Assembly: GCF_901000735.1 (NCBI RefSeq)
Contig: NC_081547.1
Span: 27,639,382-27,703,381, forward strand
Length of the DNA: 64,000 nt
Direction: 5' to 3'
DNA from: Corylus avellana
Taxonomy: Eukaryota; Streptophyta; Magnoliopsida; Fagales; Betulaceae
Shown: piece by piece, positions 35,940 to 46,576 of the stretch
Position numbering within the stretch: position 1 is the first letter of the stretch
Layout: each line of letters opens with the position of its first letter
Position numbers and translations under genes: made by a program
Notes under the pieces: generated by a model
Told to the model about the DNA's origin: nothing
Databases searched by the model: none
The model's input: only the letters and a program-made list of their open reading frames with translations

Positions 35940-37449
35940 GAATATAATAAAAAAATAATGTCTACAAGAAAGCAGATAAGAGAAAATAAAACTCGCTGGA
36001 GTGTATATAGAAAAAAAGTAGCTAAAATAGAGAATTAGTTCTTAGTATGTTAATAAAAAAATTTGCACAATTGATGAGATTATGGGACATTCAAACAACT
36101 ATTTTAGTAAGACAAGTGATATAGAGTAATATCACACACTCTCATTTTCACACTCATTTTTTTATGTACACCTATAGTCAGCTTTTAAAACTACCATTAG
36201 ATGTGTAGCGTTATTCAATTAAGATATGATGAATTCATATCCTTTTGGGCCACAAGGAGATTCGCTGGATAGCCCGTAAGTAACCTCAATGGGCTCGGAA
36301 AGTTCAATATAAACCCATAGGGGGACTATTGAAATGTTCATCCATTGAGATAGAATGCTCTCTATATACCTCTCGTTGTGTAATATAATCTATGAACAAA
36401 AATAATGCGCACTTTACAAAAGAAAGAAAATAATCAAGCAAGTTAATTAGTGCCGATTTCTCCAATCTATTATATGACGGATTGTCTCCACATTCACAAA
36501 TCATGAAAAAATGGAGAGAGCTCATAGAAGTTAATGGAAGAGACCCTTATCAAAGTTTTTCCTTTGTTTGTGTAGATGCTGTTTAAAATATAGAAGTGAC
36601 CCATGGCGGGTAACAAAGTGACTCTCGGTAGGGTCACACGGCATGTCATGAGGTGACCTACAGGTCAAAAAGTGGTGAGTAATTTTTTATTTTTTTTATT
36701 TTTTTAAGAAAAAAATGAAGGCATTTTGAAAATTTCATACCCTTCGTTTGAGATTTAACAGAAAATTATAACGGAGAGAAAACATTGCAAACAATTGAAA
36801 AATGGATACACTAAATCGAAAGAAGTTGAACTTTAGGTTGTTACATTGTAAAAGTTGTGACAATTCAGGAGTTTGAGTGAAGTTTTCTATTACAAAAATT
36901 TACATGAGAATTAAGAGAGTACTTAAGTGTTGCGCAGCCTCTTGAGAGTTATTGTTAAAATATTAGTTAAATAATTAAATTTATTTATTTTTATTAGTAA
37001 TGGGTTCGGGTTGAATTCACTTGGCTGTGAATGATTTTTTTTGGTTTTTTTTTTTCTAAATTTAAGAAAAATTAAAGAACTACTTATAATCCCTCTCTTC
37101 CACAACAGATGCCAGATGAGAATACGATCCTTTCCACAATAAAAGGAGCTACTTACGTACAAATATTGTTTTCTTGGATTTAGGATTTTTCTTTCGTTAT
37201 TAACTATTTATAGGTGTGGTTAGATTTTATTTTAAGAATTGCAACGTGTTTGTTCGGGATATTACTCAAGTCAAAGAAAGCAAAAAGGAAAAGGAAAAGG
37301 AAAAGGAAAAGAGAAAGAGAAAAAGAGAAAAAGAAAAAGAAAACGGAGCCATGCCCATGTGTTTCTATATAAGTTGTCTGTTAAGGCATGAAAATGCAGT
37401 AACGGGAGTTGGTCGCCTTAGCTTCTGTATATATCTTGGTGGTTATGAA
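35940..37449. other. Intergenic DNA upstream of the PGG-domain pseudogene
   Basis: No gene is recognised. A GA-rich simple repeat of aaggaa/gaaaaa units lies at about 37278-37342, immediately upstream of the PGG-domain reading frame. Segment 36260-36330 shares a tggatagccc...cctcaa(t)gggctc passage with 39420-39475, which indicates another dispersed repeat. Confidence 0.45.
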
Positions 37450-37787
37450 ATGGCTGGATCTGGTTCCAACCACCCAATCCCACCTGAAAGAAGGGATTCG
37501 ATTTCCTTATTTGCTCTTCTAGTGGTGGCTGCCGTAACCTTCCAAGCAGCCGTCAACCCTCCCGGAGGGGTTTGGCAAGATACCAATGACAATCATTACG
37601 CCTGTAAGGCAATTATAGCTTCTAACCCGAGTGCGTACAAAGCCTTCATTTTCTGTAATCTTCGGTGACGTTTTCTTCGTCTGCCCTCGTTATTTTCTTT
37701 CTCGTATTCCACTCTCCATTTTTTCTGGTGACTTGGATGGCGTTACGTGCTATGACGGCCACATATGACATATCTTGTTTCAGTTGA
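37450..37787 (+). pseudogene. PGG-domain membrane protein, frameshifted
   Basis: From ATG 37450 the frame reads MAGSGSNHPIPPERRDSISL, then FALLVVAAVTFQAAVNPPGG, VWQDTNDNHYACKAIIASNP and SAYKAFIFCN, which is the start of the PGG domain (named for its Pro-Gly-Gly; found C-terminal in ankyrin-repeat membrane proteins such as ITN1, and alone in short plant proteins). The frame then stops at 37668. The expected continuation is in another frame from 37665: VTFSSSALVIFFLVFHSPFF, then LVTWMALRAMTATYD, ending at 37787. Where one codon is expected between the conserved Asn (37657-37659) and Val (37665), five bases occur, so a +2 or -1 shift has broken the gene. No ankyrin repeats are found upstream. 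It may be a pseudogene, or this could be a sequence error. Confidence 0.78.
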
Positions 37788-37789
37788 TT

Positions 37790-40073
37790 CCGTGCGGCCA
37801 ACTGAAATTAACAGTCAACCCTTTACTTACGTCGGAGTTTTTCTTCCATATCTAGTAAGTTCGGTCGTGCGACTAGGCGGACGGAAGCAATATGTGCCAC
37901 AAGTACAACGACAATGGAACAATATTTAACATCACGTGTCTCTTGACTCCCACATTTAATGGGGTGGATTTCTATTGTAATTTGTGTTTAACGATCATGT
38001 TATGACTAAGAACCAATCAGAACGTAGAATATGTATATGTGTTTGTATTGTACGTGTTAATACTCCAGGTCGTACGTGGAGATTTGTATTATCAATGTAT
38101 GTATGTATGCAGCAGTATTATGTTAAAGATCGGGTTGCATTCTTGATCGGGATCCAGTAATACTCTGGCTTTGAGATGCTAGTGGTCTGTATAAATTGAG
38201 TTTTTAAAAATAAATCGAACCGATTGAGCCTCAGTCTCTATGTTTGTGAAGGAACGCCTTTTTCCATTGTTCATTTTCTTAATCTTCACGGTTTCTTTGG
38301 AAACTTATCTATATTTAAGTTTATATGGGTATTCTTACTCCAGATGATTTTATCTATAAAAGAGCGATGCGGCCTTCATTAGTTGCATTCACTAGTGACT
38401 TTCACCTTTCTGATCTCCTTCCAGTTTACTGAAGTGCTAATAATCTGTCTGATTTGAGTTTTTTAGTTTAGCCTTTATTTGCTTTTTGTTTAAATAAATT
38501 TTAAGATATTAGATTACTTATCTAAATAATTAGGCTTTATGTGAAATATTTTGTGTTGTCTCTCTAAATTGCGGTTACTGGTTTGACAAGAATGTCTAAA
38601 GGGTGTAGTTTGGTTAGCTTAGGATCCATTTTGGATTGTAGTTTAAATAAGTGCGATTTTTTCAGAGGTTTGATAAGGACACAACACAAACTCAATTCAT
38701 GGCCAACTTCTCTCCTACATGTAAAAAAAATTTGAATTTTAAACCAAATAAATTGTCTTTTTTTCTTCCATATTTTCAGAATCCCAAAATCTCCTCTATC
38801 AATTTTTTCTTTTTAAAATGACACTTAGGAGAGAAGTTGGCCATAAGTTGGATTTATGTTGTGACCTTAACATTTTCCATTTTAAAAATTGCGTTTTTGA
38901 AATCGTTACTTTTTAAAATCACAAAATTGTTTGGTAAAATATATTAAAAAGTACATTTTTTTTATCAAATATTTGTTATGCGAGATCTTAATTTTAGTTT
39001 AAATTCGCGTTTTATCAAATAAGTATTCCTTAACCTGCTTATAGAAATTGCATATTTTTTTTTTCTTCTTCTTCTACTTTTAGATTAAGTGCTTTTTAAA
39101 TAGTAATGCCAAACGAGTTACGTTTTGCGCACCCTTAATCACGCTTAAAAACTGAAGCTTGATTTCTCTTCCATTTGTCGGTTTTTTTTTTTTTTTTTTT
39201 TTTTTTCGAAGCACCTTGGTACTTACGAGTTTGACGAGTGCCTTTGTAAAGGCTAGCCCAGCCCAACAAAATTCATAAGAAACGGCTTCGATCTTGAGCG
39301 GGTAAAGTGCTTCCTGAACAATTGATGAGAGATTGTGGGATTTCGGAATTTTCCAACGACATTTTTAGTTCGATATGATATCCACGAAATGCATATATTA
39401 TTTTGGGCCCTGGCAGTTTGTTGGATAGCCCATAACCTCAATAGGCTCTCAAAGTTAGGTTTGTATAAGCCCATTGAGAGCCATTTCTTGGTGAAAATTT
39501 TATTGTTTTCATGGTATATATGGTTTGGCGTTGTAACAAATAAATCCTTCTAGCATGCCTTCGTAACAAAATGATCTCATTCCAACAAATTTTGCTTATT
39601 TTTCGGTTACAATCTTTATGAAGTTATAAATTTACCATCATATATAATAATAATAAAATAAAAAAAGAGGTTTCACCCTGTTTTCACTCCATAATTGGCT
39701 AGAAAAGGTGATCACACCATCATTGTGGGTGTGGTCAAACCATCCCCACAGTAATAGGGTGGTTTTGCCACTCCCGTAATTAGCCATAGAAGGTGGTCGA
39801 ACTACCCTAAGAGCCTCAAGAGTGGTTCAATCATCCGCAAAACTTATCGTTAGAAGGTCACTAACTACTTAAAAAAAGAAACAATTTAAAGTTTTTAACA
39901 TGCAGTATAGCATGCCAAAATTTGTGCTGCTCACTTTGAATAAACAACCTATATTAGAGTTATCGACATGCAACAAAAGCGTGCAAGAAGGTCTTGTTGT
40001 ATCTCTCTCGTTCTTACAATTTTTTTTCCTTAACATATGAGAAATACATTTTTTTTACTAGCGTGTATTTGTC

Positions 40074-40104
<31 letters not shown>

Positions 40105-41159
40105 GGTATTAAACCAAAAAAGAAAAAAGAAAAAGCATGTACTTTTTTAAAGACTGAGTTGATAGAATTTCCTCCGACAAAGTTTGTTAACTCTGTCATT
40201 TTCTTGTATGCCCAAAAGCTAGTTTCCTCCATCATTGATGTGGGAGTTTCCAACTTTTTGGTATACTCTCACCAGTCACCATACATAATTATTCACTTTT
40301 AGCGTTGGCACAGTATGACTTAAAAAGCGCCCATGGCCATGGGATGAGCATGGGAGAGGTGTCCGAATAGGAATCTGCTACATGAGATCCTCATTCCATG
40401 AGATATTTATCCTCCGCTTTCATCATCACCATTTGACTCACCTAACTTGATTGCAATCGCACATCCAACAAGGAATTGCCAAGCTGTTTCTCAAATGTTT
40501 CAACGCAGACAAAGTCAATCTCTACTGCTCACAATTATTTTCTCTGTCTTGCCATCGAACGGCATATATATCCCTTTCAAATTATTTTTAGTTTTGAAAT
40601 ATTAAATTGCTTATCAGAAAGAAAGAAATTAAATCTCAGGCAACACACGTACGGTTCATGAGCTAAATAGCACCTTTTGGTTATATACTTATATTTTATA
40701 ATGACAGAAACATGGAAGATACAAACTGAAGCTAAGTAGATATTAAGATTTGATGAAAATCAATCTAAGAAAAAATATATATAAAAAAAGAAAATAAATA
40801 ACAGTTGCACGTAATTCTAATTCAATTTCACGAAACTTGCATAAGCACCATGGTACTGGTACACAAAACTCATGTACCTTCTTGCTGGTTGCTGCCCACA
40901 GAAGCCACCTTCAAACGCAGTCTCCCTCCCTTTCTCTCTCTCTCTCTCTCTCTCCGGCCTCTCCCGCTGCTCTTGCTAGCTCCCTCCTCTTTTATGCATA
41001 TAAGAGTTCGATACTTATTTCCTTTCCTTCATAATGGAACTGTGAATTGGGAGACCCCCGATTCTCCCTTTCTCACTATATACACACTTACACCCCCCCT
41101 TCCCCTTGGAAACCATCCCAGAAGCCAAAGTTGACAACTTCTCGGCCATTTCCCATTTG
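37790..41159. other. Intergenic DNA with repeats
   Basis: Besides the MITE at 38675-38868, this stretch has T runs (39182-39206), a GGTGG/CCACC core at 39715-39850, a TA microsatellite at about 40074-40100, and a CT-rich block at about 40930-40960. The last few hundred bases are the 3' flank of the RDUF-type gene. No other gene is recognised. Confidence 0.45.
38675..38868. mobile_element. MITE with aaggacacaac termini
   Basis: The left end (aaggacacaacacaaactca, then tggccaacttctctcctac) and the right end in reverse complement (aaggtcacaacataaatcca, then tggccaacttctctcctaag) form inverted repeats of about 48 bases with few mismatches. The 100-base interior is AT-rich and non-coding. Confidence 0.75.
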
Positions 41160-42293
41160 TTACCATTCCCTACTCCTAGTATTCAATTCCAGAGACCAAG
41201 TCCTCCGCCTCCTCGACGTCAAAGACATCGATCTCGCTCTCCTAGCCGCTGGCCTATCCAAATTAGCGCTCGAACTCGACCCCGAAGACCCAATTCCCCG
41301 AAAGCACGAGAACAAATTCCGAACCGCCCGGCCAAACCCACCGCCCTCGCTCCCTCCCCTGCCCCTCGCCGCCCACGAAACCCTCCTCGGGGCACCGCCA
41401 TTGTTGAACCCTCCATCGACTTCCGTGTACACCACCGGAAGCTCGCTGCCTCTTCCTCTCCCCCCGGAAAATCTCCCCACCGCAAACCCACCTCCCGGAA
41501 GCCTCCATATCGTCAGCCCGACGTTCTCATCCAGAGGCCGCGCCTGCCCGCTCTCGGCGAGGACAGGCTCCGCCGCCACGGTCGGTACATCCGCGGGCAG
41601 CTCGTGGCGGCAGACCGGACAGGAATTGTGAAGCGAGAGCCATGGGAGAATGCAGTCCGTGTGGTATATGTGCTTGCAGGGCATCTCTCTGGCCTCCGAT
41701 CCCAATTCGAACTCTTCTTTGCACACGGCGCAGTGTGAATGCGTGGATATGTGGCCGTCGCCGATTTCGATCGTGGGCATCGCTTCAATGGCAGACTTCG
41801 AAGCCGGAGGGTGCTCGAACCGTCCGACGCCGTTTAGCTCAATCTGCGAGAGCTGCTCGAGGAGGCGGTCGAACCCGGACCCCAACAGAAACTCCGATAC
41901 GCTCGGAGGCAACGGTCTGAGCCCGGAACCACCGCCGTCGTCGTAGTAAAGCTCGAAGCGACGTGTCTCTCTGCTACCGGATGGTGCCCGGAGCACGACG
42001 ACCGGGTTGAAGGGGGATCCGCGGTCCACGCCGATCCTCCGGATACGGCGGATAGTGGAGCCCGTGTTGGCCTGGTCCGGATTGGCGGCGGAGCGTTGAC
42101 CAATCATGTACATCGCGGCCGCAGGGATCCTCCTGCGCCGCGCGTCCAGGTGGACGGCCCGTAGCGGGTTGTCGATGGCCTCCACGAACCCGGTCTCGCA
42201 GTCGGGGCACACGACGGACGAGTCCTGGCTCAAAACCCTAACGAATCGGCTGCATCTGTAGCACCAATACGACCCATTTTCCAGCGTAGACAT
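41160..42293 (-). CDS. RING-H2 E3 ubiquitin ligase, RDUF1/RDUF2 type
   Basis: A single exon encodes 377 residues. An N-terminal zinc-ribbon (C11, C14, C29, C32 in WCYRC...VCPDCETGF) precedes a basic linker and a RING-H2 domain with C188, C191, C206, H208, H211, C214, C225 and C228 ([11 protein letters not shown]...MPCKHIYH...CPVCRHELP). The Gly/Arg/Ser-rich C-terminus, with [28 protein letters not shown] and a final [12 protein letters not shown] block, is the DUF1117 region that defines RDUF1 and RDUF2. Those Arabidopsis proteins are ubiquitin ligases that promote abscisic-acid and drought responses; the role here is inferred. The ATG is the first in frame and the protein has family length (Arabidopsis about 395-407). 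Long open frames on the plus strand across this gene are antisense shadows caused by its high GC content. Confidence 0.94.
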   Translation of the reverse strand: MSTLENGSYWCYRCSRFVRVLSQDSSVVCPDCETGFVEAIDNPLRAVHLDARRRRIPAAAMYMIGQRSAANPDQANTGSTIRRIRRIGVDRGSPFNPVVVLRAPSGSRETRRFELYYDDGGGSGLRPLPPSVSEFLLGSGFDRLLEQLSQIELNGVGRFEHPPASKSAIEAMPTIEIGDGHISTHSHCAVCKEEFELGSEAREMPCKHIYHTDCILPWLSLHNSCPVCRHELPADVPTVAAEPVLAESGQARPLDENVGLTIWRLPGGGFAVGRFSGGRGRGSELPVVYTEVDGGFNNGGAPRRVSWAARGRGGSEGGGFGRAVRNLFSCFRGIGSSGSSSSANLDRPAARRARSMSLTSRRRRTWSLELNTRSREW

Positions 42294-45200
42294 CTAGATA
42301 CTAGATCCCAACAATTCAATCAAACAAACCAAGAATTAACGCTCTCAGGGTAATGATCAAAACTTCGCTTCGAAAATCCTAGAAATTCGAATACAAAAAG
42401 CTTCGAGACCCATTTGTGGGGAAGAGAGAAACGGGCGTTTGGGAGCCAAGAAAACGAAGGATGGGGAAGAGGATTGTAAACTTATAAGTTATAAGGGAAA
42501 GACAACAAAAACAGCCAAACCGCGTGGTCATTTGTTTTAGCGTGTTACCAACGCTTGATGAACTTCTTTCAACACGTGGTGGATATCCATTCGCCAGTGG
42601 CGTTTAGGATTAAAGCGAGATTTACAACGTAGCCGGTTGAGCCGATTAGAGCCGTTGGATTTTCTAAGATTCCGTGTGGTTTGGTCGGTTCTATCCTTCT
42701 GAACTTCCAAGCCGGCGCGAGAGTCAAACGTATGGTATACTTCAAACGGGAATGGTATCAACTTGATTTGCGAGTCATGGCTTCTGACAAAGCTAATTAA
42801 AAATATATATTATTTAATAAATCGATATATATTTTGACAAATTATTAAAGAAACATGTCATTAAAAATTATTATTATTTTTATTTTTACAAAGTTTTTTT
42901 TACTTTCAATAATAATTGTTAGTGTCACGTCATTTTAATTATATAACATATCATTACTTAAAATAATTTATAAATTTGTTATCATGATTCTTCAAATTGG
43001 ACAAATCTAATTAAAATCTTTCTGTTGAAATTCTGTGCAGATTTTTACTCCAAAAATATATACCAAGAGATATAATCTATAATAAATGTCTTTTAAATGC
43101 GTTTTAATTTTTGAATTGATTACAAATTAGCAGCAACTATTATATATAGGTTTTAAAAGCAATTGAAATATATGGACCCACAAAGGATCCAAGTTGATAG
43201 AAGCTACTATTTTAGCGCATCATAGGAGTACCCCACCGGATTGCTGCTCCAGCGCCTTTGAAATTGACCAAAATGATTGGCTCAGAATGAAACGTGGCAC
43301 ACTCACCGAGGAGTCATGATTTGGTCGACGTGGATCGTGTTGATTACTGACACGTCTTCATTCACTCACGTCGCATGTATATCTACCCCCCTTAAATGTA
43401 ACGATGCTTTTGGTTGTCTTTCAAATCTTAAAAATTCTATTTTTAAGAATGCAACTTCAGATAAAATTTTATTTTAATTTGGTTGGACAACATTTTTTTT
43501 TTTCTTTTCTTTTAGAATAAATGTCAATTTATTACTAAAAAAAAAAAAGAAAAAAAGGTCAATTTAATAAATTATATTAAAAAAAATTAACTCCAATTTA
43601 ATTTATAAAAAATTTATGTACATTTAATTATCTGTTACGTCTATTTAAGTGAGCATATCATTTTAAAACGTAAATTGAGATTAAATAAATTTGATACAAT
43701 CTGATCGTTGAATAGAATAAATATTAAGAGGATTTATTTTATTATATAATGCAATTGCTTGCTGGCAAACCGAGAGAATCACACAAATCACTTGCCTACA
43801 TGTAAAAATATTCACTCAATTCAGTCGGTTCCAACGTTGCATCTAAGCAATAATTTCAAATAATTAGTCTCTTTTTCAATTGAAATCCGAAGCTAATGGA
43901 ATTTTCTCATGCTTCTCTACTGTCGGGAAGTGTAACCCACGCCATATTTGTTGGATAAATAGAGATATTATAGGTGGGGCTCCATGTGACCTCAATGTGG
44001 ATAAGGGTAAGAGAGATTTGGATCCTATGCAATGGATAGTTTTATGTGAGATTACACTCGTGCTATACGTGCTCCAATGGGAGCCCAACAGCTTTATAAT
44101 TTATTGCACCAAATTTCTATTCGGGTCAGAAAAAAAAAGAAAAAAAGATTTATTTGAAAATACTTTTCAATGTTTGGCTTATATGAAAAATGTGTGATAA
44201 TGGAAAACGACCAGTAACCTCAGGTGAAGGTCTACTGAACTCCAACGACTTCTAGCAAGGACCTTTAACAACGGTCCGCCGAACTTAGGTAATTTGAGAA
44301 TGAGAAACTCAAACTCTAAAAAAAATAGTTGATGGGTTTTAAAAAAAATGAAACTATTTTACATAATTTACAAAAGGTTTTCTTAGTCAACCTAAAATGT
44401 TTTCAGTTTGACCATGATTTTTGATCCTATCAAACACAAACACACAAACAAACAAAAAAAGACATTTTCCAAAAAAAAAAATTTATTTCGTAACAAACAT
44501 AAAGAGTAACATAGAGTACTAATATCATGCAAGGAAAAGTTGTGAAGAGGCCTTTTATCACCTTTAACCGGTCTTATTCATTCTTTTAGCAATTGCTTCT
44601 GGCCTTTCTTTTGTAGGTTTCTCCCAACAACTTTATTGAGTCAAAAAGCTTTTCTCAAAATCTTCCACCATCAAAACTTTGTAGATTCTTGATTTCATTC
44701 TTGTGTGTAAAGAAGAGAAAAAAAATGCTTCTCTTTGTGGACTTGACCAGAATATTTGTATCCAATATTATTCATAAAGTTTGGCTTTTATTTATTTATT
44801 TTATAAAAAAAGCTAGTTTCGATATAAACTATTGGAGCTACATATATATAGTTTATGAAATGCATCATAATTTTTAAATTTTTAAATTTTGAGATATAAG
44901 AGATATGGATTTGATCCATTTACTTGGAATTCTTTTGTCTCAATCACCAAAGAACATATAAGAGAGAATTTTTGTTTTAGCTTGTACCTTAAGCCATGTT
45001 GGAGTAGGGTGAACCACCCAAGGAACATGGTGAACTTGTCAGAAGGGGGGAACTAATGAAAGTGTCAAAGCTACCTCACCAATGATGAATGAAGCCTGAA
45101 GGAACGATTAGATAGAAAGATAGCAGAAATTCATAAACACTTCAATATTAATCCAAATCTGCCTACCAATAAATCTTTGAAAAAGTCAAAGTATATATAT

Positions 45201-45671
45201 GAGTGGCCTAATCTTTCGTCATAGACAACTAACTATGGAGGTTTAATTGGCAACAATAATACACTCAATATAAGAGAATGAATTGAGAACTGCAAATCTT
45301 TGTACTCTACAAACCATGATATTTATATATTTTGAAAACTTCATTGTTTTATTTATTGCACTAGATTTTATCTATCAATTTTTTTCCTCTATAAAAATAT
45401 GAACATATCATCATTCACAAAGAATACCCAACTACTCATTATATACTCTACAGGATACAAAGAAAAAATTGTTTTTAATAAATATTCTGATTTCATGCCA
45501 ACATGTTATGATGTTATTATACGAGTAATGTTACATATTACACCACATCACACTCTTATCTCATTGGGTTGATGTAGTTGTGCCTATTAGTCCTTAGATT
45601 TTTTTTTTTTTAACAAGGATAACATCAGTTGATGAAATGAATCCCAAAAGAAAAGAACGAACAATAACATG
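42294..45671. other. RDUF-type gene leader and intergenic DNA
   Basis: The first 200 bases or so hold the probable 5' leader of the RING gene. Beyond that is AT-rich DNA without a recognisable gene; the 43876-44197 frames show no domain. A gagtaatgttacatattac end of the 14109-type MITE family starts at 45524 and is cut off by a T run at about 45599. Confidence 0.45.
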
Positions 45672-46031
45672 TGTTGGTGTCAAGGACCACAGTAGCTCCA
45701 CACCCGCTAGCCTACAGGTTATGACCTGCAAAGAGAGAGAACAATTAGAGTGGTTCACTTGCGCTTGCCAGTGAAACCCCTCTGACACTCAAGTTAGCAA
45801 AGGAAAGGTAGGGTGCGTAAGCCCCGGTGAGGACAAAATGATGGTAGATGGAGAGAGATGTCGTACCTTGGGTTCCCCTTCCTATTTATGTACATATCTG
45901 GACCTTCGAGTGTTTCCCTGGAGAGGTCATGGCTCAGCTGCCTCTAATGGTCGATCTCAAGTCTGATGATCCTGGGCCGCTCTGGTGGTCCTAAGCCTGC
46001 TAGGTTTGGGCTGCTCTGTCTGGACCCAACA
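45672..46031 (-). mobile_element. Solo LTR of an LTR retrotransposon
   Basis: The 360-bp element on the minus strand starts TGTTGGGTCC and ends GACACCAACA, with the TG...CA boundaries and a short TGTTG/CAACA terminal inversion expected of an LTR. Inside, acataaataggaagg (about 45880-45895) is a plausible TATA region, followed by a transcribed-looking part rich in CT. No primer-binding site or polypurine tract adjoins it and no internal domain is found, so it is a solo or truncated LTR. The flanking five bases (acatg/gaagt) do not match. Confidence 0.6.
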
Positions 46032-46576
46032 GAAGTCTCTCAATTCCCTTGGATGATTAATAAATCTATCCATGAAATTTTTTTAAATGTGTCCCTTGGC
46101 CCCACAAATGATGAGCCTTGCTTGGATTTTCTAGTGGTAAAGTATCCAAGTCCTACAACAGGTAATCGGGCTTACGGTTATAATGACATCAACACAAGCT
46201 CATCAGCCAAAACAAGATCACAAGAGCAGCAATTCAAGTATCAAATGTAATACAAAAGACGAGAAGCTTAAGGATAAGGATAACGTGTTGCTTACATAAC
46301 TCTATCATTGTAATTCAAACTTTCAAATGCATTGTAATCTGTGTAGCCTATGTTTATAAATAGTTAAATACAGAACACACCTCTCTTACCATTATTAAAG
46401 TGGGTTTAAGAGCTATAATTTTCATAACAGATTCTAGTCTCTCAAGGTTTGCCCTCAAGATGAATGAATGAATCTTAGTACCTCTCTATAATTTTTCATA
46501 ACAGATAAGAATATTCCCACTTTCATGTAAAATAATTTATTTGTTACTTACTCTTCCCCACTATCTTCATCTGGGC
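46032..46576. other. BRR2 3' flank, no separate gene
   Basis: AT-rich DNA downstream of the BRR2 stop codon. Part of it (46100-46390) resembles LTR-type sequence with a tttataaatagttaaatacag segment, but no boundary is visible. It probably includes the BRR2 3' UTR. Confidence 0.4.

Noticed and set aside
41047..41946. Long plus-strand open frames (up to 210 codons)
   Set aside because: They run antisense to the RDUF-type gene, are Pro/Arg/Ser-rich in the way GC-rich shadows are, and show no domain.
43876..44197. Frames of 70-105 codons on both strands
   Set aside because: No domain, unbalanced composition, and no splice partners.
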